DNA of 64,000 nucleotides from Rhizomys pruinosus (taxonomy: Eukaryota > Chordata > Mammalia > Rodentia > Spalacidae). The stretch covers positions 732,576 through 796,575 of the forward strand of contig VZQC01008895.1 in NCBI GenBank assembly GCA_009823505.1, read 5' to 3'. The translations under genes and the position numbers were made by a program. Below the pieces are notes generated by a model. The model saw only the letters and a program-made list of their open reading frames with translations, ran no database searches and had not been told where the DNA came from. Position 1 is the stretch's first letter, and the number at the start of each line of letters is the position of its first letter. This document shows positions 21,720-33,145 of this stretch, piece after piece.

Positions 21720-22140
21720 CACTGCATTGAATTACAATTAGCAAAGAAGTGTCTGACTTAATTTTCCATGTATTTAGAAGCATCGAGCATACATTTCCAG
21801 AGAATGTTTTGTATTTACAGCATGTCTGTCTAGTTATATGGCTGCAATATAATTGTTTTCCTGCTGAGAATTATAGCAGTGGAGTTACTCTGGGTCCTAT
21901 TACAGCTAATTATAGTCTTGCTCAGGAATTTAAGCGCTCCCCTGCAAAGCTCCCTGCTCTACAGAGATACACAACAGACCCAGAGAACAATCTGATTCTG
22001 CCTGTGATTGTGGCTCTCAGATTCCTGCTAGAAAATATGTCATTTGCATGTGTAGGGGTGTGGATTGCCAGAAATGAGCCTGGGCTGATGGACATAATTC
22101 TGACTTTCAATTATGTGAAAATGGAGTACCATTTATCAAA
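21720..22140. promoter_or_regulatory. Candidate conserved noncoding element
   Basis: Repeat-free block between a long low-copy region and a SINE pair, unusually rich in TAAT/ATTA cores (for example ctattacagctaattatag at 21897-21915 and gcaatataattg at 21844-21855), plus an atttgcatgt octamer-like site at 22041-22050. This is the composition typical of developmental enhancers, but conservation cannot be judged from one sequence. Inference only. Confidence 0.25.
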
Positions 22141-22155
22141 AGTAATGTATATGTG

Positions 22156-22367
22156 GGGCTGGAGAGATGACTTAGTGGCTAAGAGCACTGACTGCTCTTG
22201 TAGAAGACCTGAGTTCAAATCAAAGCACCCACATACCTGTTAACAACCGTCTGTGACTTCCAGTTTCAGGGAATCTAACGCCCTCTTCTGTCCTCCTTGG
22301 GCACTGCATGACACGGGTGCACTTATGCACATGCAGGTATAACACTCATACACATAAAATAAAAATA
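22156..22367 (+). mobile_element. B2/B3-type SINE, diverged
   Basis: Plus strand, ggggctggagagatgactta at the 5' end, ends in acataaaataaaaataaa. The B-box-like part (gagttcaaatcaa) is degraded. Confidence 0.88.
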
Positions 22368-22373
22368 AATTTA

Positions 22374-22530
22374 GCCGGGTGTGGTGGTGCACGCCTTTAA
22401 TCCTAGCACTTGGGAGGCAGAGACAGGTGGATCTTTGTGAGTTCAAGGACAGCCTGGTCTACAGAGTGAGTTCCAGGACAGCAGGGGCTACAGGGAGACC
22501 CTGTCTCGAAAAGACCAAAAAAAAATTTTT
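22374..22530 (+). mobile_element. B1 SINE
   Basis: Near-consensus plus-strand B1 (gccgggtgtggtggtgcacg ... accctgtctcgaaaagacc) inserted directly after the tail of the B2/B3 element, a common preference for A-rich targets. Confidence 0.95.
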
Positions 22531-22689
22531 TAAATTAAGTAATACATATGTATATATGTATACACATTTACTTTATTTTCTAAACTATACCCAGTGAACT
22601 TATAGACACAGAACCTCCTCAGCCTGAGCTGTAGAAAGAATAGAAGATGATGCATTGGATGTACATCTTTTCAACCTCTTTAATTGATA

Positions 22690-22890
22690 AACTTCCTTTG
22701 TGCTCAGAGTGGAAAGACCGGGGCTTTTTTCTTACAATGTCACTTTCTACCTCTGGGATGTTAGGAAATCATTCCACTTAGTTAAACTTCATTTTTCTTC
22801 ATCTGTGAAATCAGGACACTAATGCCTGCCCTACACTCATCCCAAAGTTGCTGTGAGGATCAAATTGGATAGTGAGATGGAATTAGATTA
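22690..22890 (+). mobile_element. MIR SINE
   Basis: tctacctctgggatgttagg ... tcttcatctgtgaaatcagg ... gttgctgtgaggatcaaatt is the typical core and 3' part of MIR, plus orientation. Confidence 0.75.
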
Positions 22891-23276
22891 AGGGAGCTGG
22901 CCTCCTTTAGTTCCTCATTCTTAGGGGATATGGGAGGATGTATGACACTTTGAAGAGGGAGAGATGAGTAACAAGACACTTTGCAGCCTTGGGCAGCCCT
23001 CATCTGCAGAGTGCTGCACAGGCTCTATGGGTTAACCAAGATGATTCCCAGAAAATGCTTGACTGCAGTGTCTGCCTGACACAGAACTTACAGTCAGTCT
23101 CCTCCACACTCCTGTGGAGCCGGATTATGGACTTTTTGTTTAATTGTATTAATGAAAGTGTTATTTGCATATAAAGGACACTGAATAAGATTTTGAATAA
23201 AATTTCTATTTTTAGGGATGTGATCATTGATTTCTAACCAAACCTGAGAGATTTTTGTTAAAAATCAAACAGTGCA

Positions 23277-23507
23277 GGCACTGGAGAGATGGCCTAGCGG
23301 TTGGGAGCACAGACTGCTCTTGCAGAGGACCCGGGTTCGATCCCCAGCACCCACATGGTGGTTGAGAACCGTCCATAACTCCAATTCCAGAACTTCAGTT
23401 CCAGAGGAATCCTACACCCTCTTGTGACCTGCGTGGCCTTGCACGACACGGGTGCACAGACCTGCATGCAGACAGTACATTTATACACATAAATAAATAA
23501 AATTTAA
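23277..23507 (+). mobile_element. B2-type SINE, long subfamily
   Basis: Plus strand with intact B-box-like ggttcgatccc at 23334-23344 and a diverged internal duplication of the 'ccaattccag' block (23380-23410). Perfect 17-bp target-site duplication aaaaatcaaacagtgca at 23260-23276 and 23508-23524. Confidence 0.95.
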
Positions 23508-23524
23508 AAAAATCAAACAGTGCA

Positions 23525-24450
23525 TTAAAAGATTCAAGGGTTCTAGAAACAAAGAGAAAAAGCTAAATTCAAAACTTTTGATCTTGAAAGTGCCTACTTC
23601 CCTGTCTTCCCTGGGGCACATCAGAAGATGGAAGGAAGAGGAAGGGGAGAAGCAAGCTGGGAGATTGTAACTCAAATAAGCTTGTATGGACACCAAGAGG
23701 CATGCCACACCTCAACTTTGTAGCTTATACTTTGTATGAAATTTTTTTTAATTTCTACCTGGTTACTATAATATATAATATATTTATATATTAATATATA
23801 TATAGTATATATATAATTATGTTATATATAATGACACAGTAATATAATACTATAGAATATACTAGATGATATAGATATTACTATCAATATTTACTATGAA
23901 TACGATATATATTCTATAATAGGACTGAATATATAATCATACTATACTAGATTATAGATAGATAATAAATAGAATATATATATACTTAACTACAAACCTT
24001 TCCCATGGAACATAGCTGCCCCTTGCTTTCCCCCTTGCCCCCCCATTCCAGCTGCCTGCAAGTAGCTACTTTTCAATCTTGTGATTTTATTGTTTATCTT
24101 CTGTGTTTCTAAATGGCATGCTTACACTGCCATTTCTTGATTTAGCTTCCATTTCATTTTTATCTATTGATCTTTCTACCAGGGAAGGGGATTATTTAGC
24201 CCCCATGTGACTTCTTTACACACTGTCTCTCCTCCTCCCATCTTTACAACAGGCCAGTCATCAGTTTTCATAACACCGTGACCCTGGTGACCTGTTAACA
24301 GTTTTGTCACACTGTGTTTTCCCACCTGAAAGCCACAGATATCAGACACTAGCACTCCGGTGATACACTTTGACTCTTGAATCTTCTCCAAATGGTCTGC
24401 TTTCCTAAGGTCCATATTAGAGGTTTGTTCACCATCCTGATGCTATTGAG
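23525..24450. other. Low-copy DNA with AT-rich core
   Basis: 23760-23990 is an imperfect TATA/ATAT-rich tract with a strong tendency to self-pair. The flanks show no gene or repeat I recognise. Confidence 0.6.
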
Positions 24451-24955
24451 AAGAGGTAGAGCCTTTAGTAGGAAGTCCCAGTATAGAATGTTTAGGGGCA
24501 TTTTGGCCATCACTTGAAGGAGATTTTGGTACCCTTGCTTCCTCCTTTCTACTCCTTGATTATGATATAAGCAGGTTTTTAAATTTTATTTACTTATTTT
24601 GATTGTATGTGTAGGAGTGTTTTGCCTGCATGAATGTTAGTGCAATGCCCACAGAAGCCAGAAGAAGGCATCAGATCCCCTTGAACTGGAGTTATGAGTG
24701 GTTGTTAGCCTCCATGTGAATGCTAAGAACTGAAACCAGGTTCTCTGCCAGAGCGGCCAGGCTTCTTAACCACCAAGCTGTATCTCCATCCCCATGATAT
24801 AAACAGATTTACTCCACCACAGGCCCCAAACAATATAGCCAGCCAATCATGGACTGGATCCTCCCAAATTGTGATAGAGAATAAAATTTTCTCTTTATAA
24901 ATTGGTAATCTCAGGTTCTTTTTTTTGTATTGATAGAAAGGTGACTAGCACAGAT
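24450..24955 (+). mobile_element. MaLR-like LTR 3' part, split by a B3
   Basis: The end tctctttataaattggtaat ... gaaaggtgactagcacag (24891-24955) is the typical MaLR LTR end in plus orientation. The 5' part near 24450-24575 is diverged. A B3-type SINE lies inside. Confidence 0.6.
24578..24795 (-). mobile_element. B3/B2-type SINE, old
   Basis: Minus strand, A-rich tail at the left (ttttaaattttatttactta) and ccaccaagctgtatctccat at the right. It is inserted between atgatataagcag (24563) and atgatataaacag (24795), which look like a diverged duplication. Confidence 0.85.
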
Positions 24956-25069
24956 AATTACATAAATTCTCCCATTTATAAATATATTTTATCATGCCTA
25001 CTGACATCTCCTTGAAAGGATGATTTCAAAGGCTTTGCATGTAAATACCTCAAAAGGTAGAGGGTACAG

Positions 25070-25810
25070 GATTGCTAGATTATATGGTAACTCTAGTTTG
25101 AATTTTTGGAGGAACTTTAATATGATGCTCTATAGTGGCTGTGCCATTTTGTATTCCCAACTTTTGCCAGTGTTCTAATTTTTCCAGTTATATTCAGATA
25201 GATAGATGACGATGATGATGTTGATGATACATAGATAGAAAGATAGATAGATACATACATACATACACAGCAGATACATAGATACATAGATATATAGATA
25301 CATAGATAGATGATATATGGATATGAGCCACACCCTCAGATATAAAATGACATTTCATTATAGTTCTGATTTGCTTTCCCTTGATACTAAGTGACATGTA
25401 GCATTTTTCACCTCCCTGTCTCAGTTTGTGTATCTATCTTAATCTTTGGCCCATTTTTGAATTGAGTTGTTTGCACTTCAATACTGAATGGTGTACATTT
25501 TTACATTGTGAGATTAATGCTTTATTAGACACATAATTTGCAAATATGAAAATCTTCACCCATTCTATAGGTTTCTTTTTAATGATGTTACATTTGCTGT
25601 GCAGAAACTTTTTACTTTGGTTTGATCCCATTTCGGTTTTGTGACTCATGTTTTTAGTGTCATATCCAAGAAGTCACCACTAAGGGGGATATCATGGAGA
25701 CTTCATCCTGTGGTTTCTTGTAGAAACTACACAGCAGTTGACATCTTAATCCATTCTTTTCTGTGCATGGGCCCAATTTCATTCTTTTCATGGCATATCC
25801 AATTCTCCCA
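25070..25810 (-). pseudogene. Ancient L1 ORF2 fragment, left part
   Basis: Antisense old L1: attgctagattatatggtaa (25071) and ctatagtggctgtgccattt (25131), then from 25430 a long match to the ORF2 region between the RNase-H-like and C-terminal parts, ending gcccaatttcattcttttca ... caattctcccaacagcat at 25808. It resumes at 27116 after a younger L1. A GATA/GATG microsatellite block (25196-25310) replaces part of it. Not coding. Confidence 0.7.
25196..25315. repeat. GATA / GATG / CATA microsatellite block
   Basis: Mixed tetra- and trinucleotide repeats (gatagatga, gatgatgat, gatagatag, acatacatac) lying inside the ancient L1. Confidence 0.9.
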
Positions 25811-27108
25811 ACAGCATTTTTATTTTTATTTTTATTTTATTTTATTTTATTTTATTTTATTTTTTATTTTTATTTATTTATTTTTTTCCACATAAATTTA
25901 TTATTTTTTTTAGCAAATCTAGACCCATGTTCCTGCCCATTCCCCCACCCCGCCAGAGCTCATGCATTCTGCCAAACATTCTTTTCATCTCTTTCTCAGT
26001 CTTTCTCAATATTCTCCATGAGGAAGTTGACTGTTTTGAGCAGAAGTTCACTGTTTCAGTCAGTTCTTTGATGCAGTCCTTTCTGTTGTTGTTGTTGTTG
26101 TTGTTGTTGTTTCCAATATGCATCACGCCCAACTGCCTTGGACAAAAGCTCAGGGGGCAGTGCACAAGAAATACTTACAAATAGGTAATTGGCACTAGCA
26201 TCCACAGATGAGGGATAACATTTGTCATTTGTTTTTCTGGGACTGTGTTACTTCACTCAGCATGTCCTCTAGCTCCAGGCATTTTCCTGCAAAGCTCGTG
26301 ATGTCTTTCTTTACTGCTGCAGAGAACTCCATTGTGTAGATGTACCACATTTTCTCCATCCACTCATCAGTTGAGGGGCATTTGGGTTGGTTCCAGCTCC
26401 TTGCTATTGTGAAGAGAGCTGAAATAAACATGGCCGTGCATGTATCTCTGCAGTGGGGTGAGTCTTGAGGGTACATGCCTAGGAGTGGTAAGGCTGGTTC
26501 GGGTGGCAAGTTCATTTCAAGTCTTCCAAGGGTTCTCCACACTGCTTTCCATAGTGGCTGCACGAGTTTACATTCCCACCAGCAGTGGATGAGTGTTCCC
26601 CTTTCCCCACAACCTCTCCAGCACTTGGTATCATTTGTTTTCTTGATCCTAGCCAGTCTTATTGGAGTAAGATGATATCTTAAAGTGGTTTTGATTTGCA
26701 TTTCCTTAATGATTAGTGATGTTGAACACTTCTTAAGGTGTTTCTCAGCCATCTCTAATTCCTCACTTGTGAAGTCTCTGTTCAGCTCTTTGCTCCATCT
26801 ATTGAGTGGGTCATTTGTTTTCTTTCTTCTTTGTTTTTTGAGTAGTTTATATATTCTGGAAATCAATGCTTTGTCAGATGTATCTGCGGTGAAGGTTTCC
26901 TCCCACTCTGTGGGATTTCTCTTCACTTCCTTGATTGTTTCTTTTGATGTACAGAAGCTTTTGAGTTTAATGAGGTCCCGTTTGTCAATTGTGGACCTTA
27001 ATTCTTGCATAGCTGCTGTCTGATTTAGGAAGTCTTTTCCTACGCCTATGTCTTGTAGTCTGCTGCCAACTTTTTCTTCTATCACCTTCAGAGTTTGGGG
27101 TTTCATAT
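25811..27108 (-). mobile_element. 5'-truncated young L1 (1.3 kb)
   Basis: Antisense L1 with an odd (TTTTA)n tail at 25811-25885, a 3' UTR with a (TTG)n run at 26087-26111, and the last 293 codons of ORF2. It is very similar to the 3' part of the L1 at 47666-53177, so it belongs to the same young subfamily. It split the ancient L1 between 25810 and about 27116. Confidence 0.95.
26225..27106 (-). CDS. L1 ORF2 C-terminal fragment, 293 codons open
   Basis: C-terminal quarter of ORF2, open to its natural stop (ends EVTQSQKNK). The cysteine-rich motif is intact: C162, C166, H174 and C179 in [18 protein letters not shown], a motif needed for L1 RNP function in known elements. The endonuclease and polymerase are absent, so this fragment alone cannot retrotranspose. 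The first Met lies at the truncation point by chance and is not a native start. The intact C-terminus serves as a reference for the copy at 48057, which has lost the final residues. Confidence 0.9.
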   Translation of the reverse strand: MKPQTLKVIEEKVGSRLQDIGVGKDFLNQTAAMQELRSTIDKRDLIKLKSFCTSKETIKEVKRNPTEWEETFTADTSDKALISRIYKLLKKQRRKKTNDPLNRWSKELNRDFTSEELEMAEKHLKKCSTSLIIKEMQIKTTLRYHLTPIRLARIKKTNDTKCWRGCGERGTLIHCWWECKLVQPLWKAVWRTLGRLEMNLPPEPALPLLGMYPQDSPHCRDTCTAMFISALFTIARSWNQPKCPSTDEWMEKMWYIYTMEFSAAVKKDITSFAGKCLELEDMLSEVTQSQKNK

Positions 27109-27115
27109 GGTTTTT

Positions 27116-27260
27116 TTTCCATATATATATATATGGATTTATTTCTGGAATTAGTTTATGTATCTGTCTATATGCCAGGCTGGTTTGATTAGTACAGCTT
27201 TATAAATTCATGTTTAACTATCATTACATATTAATTGTTAAATAAACGTCGGTGAAGTAC
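27116..27260 (-). pseudogene. Ancient L1 ORF2 fragment, right part
   Basis: tatggatttatttctggaat ... tatgccaggctggtttgatt continues the ancient antisense L1 interrupted at 25810. A short (AT)n lies at the boundary (27119-27133). Confidence 0.65.
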
Positions 27261-27436
27261 AAATAAGTGACTGAATAGCAAGAATATTATAAATCATTTG
27301 AAGAAAACATCCATGTTGCCTTGTAACTGGGTTCATTTTCAAGTGGCTGATAATGTCATTGAATTCATAGATGAAAGCTTCTGTTTTTATTCTCCATCAA
27401 GGATTAGAAAAATAGTAACTATAAGAGAGAAATCTG

Positions 27437-27657
27437 GGCCTGGATAGATGGCTCAGTGGTTAAGAGCACTGGCTGCTCTTGCAGAGGACCTGGATTCGCT
27501 CCCCAGCACCCATATGGCAGTTAAACAGTGTCTGTAACTCCAGTTCCAGGAGATCCAACCCCCTCTTCTGACCTCTATGGGCATTGCATGGCACAGGTGC
27601 ACATGCAGGCAATATATTCAGACAGGTAAAAAATTTAAAAAAAAAAAAAAAGGGGGG
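27437..27657 (+). mobile_element. B2-type SINE
   Basis: Plus strand, gcctggatagatggctcagt ... gcacatgcaggcaata, A-tail 27637-27651. Duplication agagagaaatctg at 27423-27435 and 27659-27671. Confidence 0.92.
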
Positions 27658-27671
27658 AGAGAGAAATCTGA

Positions 27672-28764
27672 AAGTTGTAAGGACAGCAAAAATTTCATGG
27701 TCAGAACACAAGGATTTGAGTTACAAATCTTCTAGGCTTTTAAAGATATGAACCCAAGCCTGGTGCAATATTTCGTATACCTGTTTATACCTCTATAATG
27801 GTGGTAGTAACCATCAAGTTCAAATAGAAGAAGGGATGCAAGAGCCTGTGTATACCTTGACATGTGGCCTAAATGTTACTTTTCAATTCTTCCTAAGATT
27901 CTACATTTACAAATAATAAATTATGAAAGCTGAGTTCTGAAGACTTTGATTCAGCCTGCCTGGGAGTGAATGTGTTCTTTGCCTGACCTCTGATCTGTTT
28001 TGCCCACTGTCCTGGAATGCTGTACTCTGTAAGTGGCCACGTCGCTACAGCACAGTGTCGTACATATTTTCAACATGAAATGTCAACAAGCTTCCCAGAA
28101 TGGAGCATTAAAAATGTATGCAGAACTGCTGTCATGCAAAGAAGCTAATAACCCTCACGCTTTCTCCCTTATACTCAAGGCTGTTCACTTCAACAGAAAC
28201 ATGTATTACTATAATCTGTTAAAATGATTTTAGTATCCCCCATTGGTACACAACAGGAAACAAGCATCTTAATATTGATCTCAATTTTTATGTGCTAAAG
28301 TACAGCTGTGTTTATTCTACCAACATATTACTCTAGATTTTAAAAAAGATGTGAAGTACATAGGACCAGCTGTAAGCCAATTTATAATATAGAAGTTGTG
28401 AAATTATATACATTTCTTTCAATGCCAGCTAATGTTCAGGAGAAGGAGGCTTTGACTCTGAGAAACCTTCATATTTTATAACCTTCACTGCTTTTTTTTC
28501 TTTCTTACTTTCCTGTTGCTTTGTCTCTACCTACCCTGGCAGCTTGAGAGCAGTACTCTGTCATCTAGTCAGCCCCTGCCAGGGTGAAGCACAACTGTTA
28601 CAAGATGCTAACTTCAACCCAGAGTGGGGCCAATGCAGTGCTCCTCTTGGCTATAGATTTAAACCCCAAGAAGCAATCACCAATTCCATATTATGCAGCA
28701 CTTTGTAACAATGATAATCACTGATACTTTTCATAGCCTTTTGCAGACACATCCAGGGTGCCTA
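27672..28764. other. Low-copy noncoding DNA
   Basis: About 1.1 kb without recognised repeats. The part at 28000-28240 has balanced composition and includes a 64-codon open stretch with no family features. No gene called. Confidence 0.5.
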
Positions 28765-28960
28765 ACAGCATGGGCTTTGGAATTGCACTGCATGGGCTTG
28801 AAATATGACTCTTTCTTGGACAAGTTACCATACTACTTGGTGCCTAGTTTTTCACCTGCAAAATCAGGTTGATAACTCTGTCTAGCACACAGAGCTTGGA
28901 GAATTTCAAAGTGAGTTAGTCCATGAAATGGCTAGGCACAATGAGTGCCTGGCACACAGG
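28765..28960 (+). mobile_element. MIR SINE
   Basis: acagcatgggctttggaatt ... ttggacaagttaccatacta ... tttcacctgcaaaatcaggt ... gagtgcctggcacacaggtg: almost complete MIR order, plus strand. A second, weaker MIR/L2-type trace follows at 29065-29140. Confidence 0.8.
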
Positions 28961-29343
28961 TGAGCTCAATCCCTAACACCTAGGTATCCAGCCATTATTT
29001 CTAGCTCACAAACCCTGTCAAACGCATACATATCCCTCCCTCATTTTTGAAGAAATAAAGCAGACTGAGTAATTAAATGACCTGCCCAAGATCTAATTCC
29101 CAGAAATGGGTAGAGAACAGGACTCAGAGCTAAACTGATTCTTGATAAAAATCATGCTCTCCCTGCTCATACATGCCTGGTATTTCAGAAAAAAATGAAA
29201 GTAAAAAATTATAAAGAGGAAAATAAAACAAGCTCAGGATCAGACTGCATTTGGGGGTTCACCCTGCCCAGCCACCTTTTCACTTACAATGTTAACTCAG
29301 TGAGCCTCTATTTATTTAACAGATACACTAAATTACAGTTGTA

Positions 29344-29505
29344 GGGGCTGGGGCAATGACCCCAGGGTTACAAGAACTTGCCGCTCTTTCAGAAGGTCCA
29401 AGTTCAGATCCTGGCACTCATGGTTGGTGACTCACAACCACCTGTGATTCCAGCTCCAGGGGGATCTGACACTCTCCCTCCTCTGACCTCCACTGACATT
29501 TGCAT

Positions 29506-29543
<38 letters not shown>

Positions 29544-29560
29544 CTAAAGCAAATCTTTTT
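29344..29560 (+). mobile_element. B3-type SINE with (CA)n
   Basis: ggggctggggcaatgacccc ... cctgtgattccagctccagg ... then (AC)n at 29511-29541. Old and diverged; the CA run arises in its tail. Confidence 0.8.
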
Positions 29561-29744
29561 AAATGTTATTGTAAACAGAACACATCATGGTACCTGTACT
29601 TATGGAGTGCATAGCCTAGGGAAGAGACCACAGGCAGGAAACGAACACCAAATACACAGCAAGTTCAGATAGTCCTAAGCATTGTGTTGAATATAAAACA
29701 ATGTACTATGCCCTTGAGCAGAGGCCTAAATGTCAGGAAGAAGA

Positions 29745-29940
29745 GGCAGCATGGTATCTGAGTTAAGAGCAGAGGCTCTGGATCCACGATCTATGATCTG
29801 AGGCTTAACACTGCGGCTTGCTCTCACCGTGTTTCTGTTGCCTTGTGGGACTGTTTGAAGGTTCACTGGCTATTATGTGCAGAGTCTAAAATGGGCCCAG
29901 CATGTAGTAAGTACTCTACAAGTGGCTATCAGGTATAAGG
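29745..29940 (+). mobile_element. MIR SINE
   Basis: ggcagcatggtatctgagtt ... agaggctctggatccacgat ... cagcatgtagtaagtactct: MIR order, plus strand, cut at its end by a B1. Confidence 0.75.
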
Positions 29941-29945
29941 AGGAG

Positions 29946-30080
29946 CCAGGCGTGATGGTGCACACCTTTAGTCTCAGCAGAAGCAGGTGGATCTCTGTGA
30001 GAGCAAGGCCAGCCTGGTCTACATAGTAAGTTCCAGGCCAGCTGGGCAAAAGGGAGACCATGGCTCAAAAAGATGAGGAA
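29946..30080 (+). mobile_element. B1 SINE, with short internal deletion
   Basis: gccaggcgtgatggtgcaca ... gaccatggctcaaaaag, plus strand. It lacks part of the cacttgggaggcagagg block. Confidence 0.9.
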
Positions 30081-30089
30081 AAAAACTAT

Positions 30090-30815
30090 AAGGAAAGATA
30101 GCTGCAAATGATGCTTAGCAAAGTAATTTGCTTCCCCTGTGTCCAAACTGGCAGTATCTTGTAGCAGCTAAGTCTTAGAAGGTCTGAGGGAAAAGCTGCT
30201 CTCTAAGCACAAGAGCAGCAGGTATAAGAGCTATAGAACTGGCCAAGCTTGGGCGTATAAGGAGAGAAATGAGGCCAATGTTTTGACACATAGTAAGTAA
30301 GGGATGGTGGAAGTTGATAAGGTCTATCATGTCCATTAGAGAATTAATAGTAGTTCTATTAATTCTTATCAAAATTAAGGGGCTGGAAAATCATATCTGA
30401 ATGTTTCTTTAGCTCCAAGACAATTTGACAAAAACAGAATTAACCTACTAAGAAAGAATAGATTGATTTGCCCCCCTGTGAGCAAGGACTAGCATGTACC
30501 ACTCACCTCCTGATGTCTCCTGGGACCAATATGGGAATTGGCTAGAGGGGACCAGGAGCTGACCTTCAGTAATGCATTGCTGCAAGGTACTGCCAGTTTG
30601 GACACAAGGGAAGCAAATGACTGTCCTAAGCATCATTAGCAGCTATCTTTCCAGAACCTGTACAAAGCAGTCCCTCATTATTATCTATCTTGAACCAATA
30701 GGGTCCCACCATAGGTGATTATGCAAGAAATTCCTGGATACCCATAATCTGAGAATGTTTCAGAATAGAACCCTTGGGTCCACTCTCATTGTGGTACAAA
30801 CCAGCAAGGTACTCT
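30090..30815. other. Low-copy noncoding DNA
   Basis: No gene or repeat recognised. Confidence 0.5.
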
Positions 30816-30819
30816 GGAG

Positions 30820-30945
30820 CCTAATCTGTAAAATGAAGATGTATGATAGAACTGCTCTCATAGGTTATGTGAAGATTCGGTGAGATAAAGCAGAGAGGCT
30901 GGCACAGAGAATTGTTCAATCAATGATCACATCTTGAAGATCTGA
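30820..30945 (+). mobile_element. MIR SINE fragment
   Basis: cctaatctgtaaaatgaaga ... gattcggtgagataaagcag, the MIR 3' half in plus orientation. Confidence 0.65.
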
Positions 30946-31139
30946 GAGCTAATTCATCTTTGTGACCACTGAAGGATAGCATGCCCTCCTGTGCTAGCTT
31001 AAGACTGAAATGCAGACAATGCTCAGCACAAAAGAACAAAGCATTGAAGGGAGCATCTCACGCACTGGGCTGGGCCCTCCAGAAAGAAGGGCCAGTGGGG
31101 GTTGTCATGGAAACCCTCTCTGAGTGAGCTCCAGCTTCA

Positions 31140-31305
31140 TACAGACATGGACTTGAATCCAGGCTCTACCTGTCTTCCTTGTTCCATCTAGGACTTAAAT
31201 TCCTCATGTACGGATTCTGAATAACTATAGTCACCTTTGAGGTAAAATATAAATAAGGCAGAGTAGCTTGCATATAATGGATAGCAATAAATGGTGACTA
31301 TGCTA
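31140..31305 (+). mobile_element. MIR SINE fragment
   Basis: acttgaatccaggctctacc ... gcatataatggatagcaata. MIR order, plus strand, diverged. Confidence 0.65.
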
Positions 31306-31439
31306 GTTGCCCTGGGCCTACCCTTATCATGGAGTTTTGCAAATCTTGGATTTCTGCAGGGCTTGCCTCAATGATTCCTTTGCTAACTCTAGCAATACTT
31401 GGATTATTCTGCACTTTGAAAGGCCAGAAAGGATTCATG

Positions 31440-31682
31440 GGGCTGGAGAGATAGCCTAGAGGTTAAGAGCACCGACTGCTCTTGCAGAGGACCTGGGTTC
31501 GATCCCCAGCACCCACATGGCGGCTAAGAACCATCTGTAACTCCAGTTCCAGGAGAACTCCAGTTCCAAGGGAATCTTTGAGACCCTCTTCTGACCTCCG
31601 TGGCATTGCAGGACACGGATGCACAAACCTACACGCAGACAGAACATTCATACACATACAAAAATAAATAAAATTAAAAACA
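31440..31682 (+). mobile_element. B2-type SINE, long subfamily
   Basis: Plus strand with A-box-like tagcctagaggttaagagc and B-box-like ggttcgatccc (31497-31507) and the internal duplication (ctccagttccagg at 31541 and again at 31559). Short duplication aaggattcat at 31430-31439 and 31683-31692. Confidence 0.94.
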
Positions 31683-31692
31683 AGGATTCATT

Positions 31693-32085
31693 CACATACC
31701 TGACCCCTTAGTGACTACTCTCCACGTATGTCACATTCCACCTGGTGTCCCAGGATTCCCAGAGATCAAGAAAAGCTGCCAGCCATTGTAAAGACTGGGT
31801 TTGCTTTTGCTGACATTTCCACTTAAAGTGCACATTCAAAGGAATGGGGAGCAGACTTCAAGTTTTGATGGGAAAAAGAGTCAAAAAATTTGGAAACATC
31901 TCAAATCTCCCAAAGCTAAAGAATAATGGGAAATTCAAAGTGTGGTCACGTGGACTACAGAGCTGTTATCTCTATGGGATGGCCATCCTCTAAGCACCTC
32001 CTCTTTCCTAAATTTACAGCTCTATCTTGATTAGGACTTACCCCCTATTCAGTGGCAGCTGTAAGCCATCTTGATAACTGACATG
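31693..32085. other. Low-copy noncoding DNA
   Basis: No gene or repeat recognised. Confidence 0.5.
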
Positions 32086-32089
32086 TAAA

Positions 32090-32290
32090 ATGATAATATT
32101 TTACAGAGCACCTTGATTGCATCATTCATCCAAGAATATGCAAGTCGTCTGCAAACAGTAATTAAGCCTCCATGCCCCCCATGTTGCTCCATTATCTCCT
32201 CTTTTTAGATAGGGAGGCACTGAACCCAGGAAAGTGAGTTTGTCAAGGTCGCAAGAGTGAGTGATGGAGCTGGGAAGGATCCATCCATAT
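32090..32290 (+). mobile_element. MIR/L2-type fragment
   Basis: agatagggaggcactgaacc ... tttgtcaaggtcgcaagagt ... gatggagctgggaaggatcc follows the familiar 'gatgaggaaactgaggc ... aaggtcacacagc ... agagctgggattcgaac' order. Diverged. Confidence 0.6.
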
Positions 32291-32299
32291 GGTCACCCA

Positions 32300-33145
32300 C
32301 AGGGTCCTTACTGCCCATTGTCCCCTCCCGGGGATTCATGCTCCCCTCGATGTTCAACTTCACGACGACTGCCCTTGCTTATCACAGCACCTCTGAAAAC
32401 ATGCCTCTTCAGAGCCAGATGGAGACCATCAAGAGAGCTGGGAGAAACACACATCCCTCCCTTCACACCCAATGTCTTCTGTGATGACTCAGGGAGTCAC
32501 GCACGATTAAACAGAGGCAGTGCACAATGTGAAACACTGGGCTGTGCTTTCATTCTTCACTGGACATACCTCATTTGCTTTGCTGTCAAACTGCAAGAAA
32601 TCCCAGGGAAGAGGAAGGAAAAGGAAATGCACATTGGGGGAAGGGAAGTAAGAGGGACTAAATGAAGTGCCACTTTCAGAATGTAGCGTTTAGCTTTTGC
32701 CACACTATTGACTCCTGGCTTGTCTTTGTCAACTCTTATAAAGCAAGCACCATGGAAGGCTGTTAACCCCCGCTGGAGTTATTAAACTTATTAGATAAAT
32801 TAGAATGAGATCAGATATATCACCTTGTCTAGGGGACTTCTCCATTTTTCCAGCCCTGTTCCTACTTCTCGGGTCCCCAGACCTACCTAGCACTGTCCTC
32901 TCTTCTTGTGTTCCCAGACCTACCTTGTTAGTAAACACCTTTTAAAACCTGTTTCTGTGTCTAGCCCCTCCCCAGCCATGCAGCTCACAGATGCTAGTTT
33001 AATTTCTATGTGTTCTTTTAAAATGTGAGTGAAATGGAGTTCACAAAGTTATTTAGTTTAACAGCTTTATGTTATAGGCAAATATTTTAGGGCATCAAGA
33101 TGACATGGTGATTTAAATACTGTGGTGATTTGAATGAATATTGTG
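32300..33145. other. Low-copy noncoding DNA
   Basis: No recognised repeat. A 134-codon open stretch (32261-32665) overlaps a 75-codon one in another frame and starts within a MIR, so neither looks like a gene. Confidence 0.5.

Noticed and set aside
21749..22243. 164-codon open stretch as a gene
   Set aside because: Its end runs into a SINE and it shows no family features; treated as a possible noncoding element instead.
23760..23990. AT-rich tract as a replication origin or matrix attachment site
   Set aside because: Nothing beyond base composition supports it.
32261..32665. 134-codon open stretch as a gene
   Set aside because: It begins in a MIR remnant and overlaps another frame; no recognisable domain.
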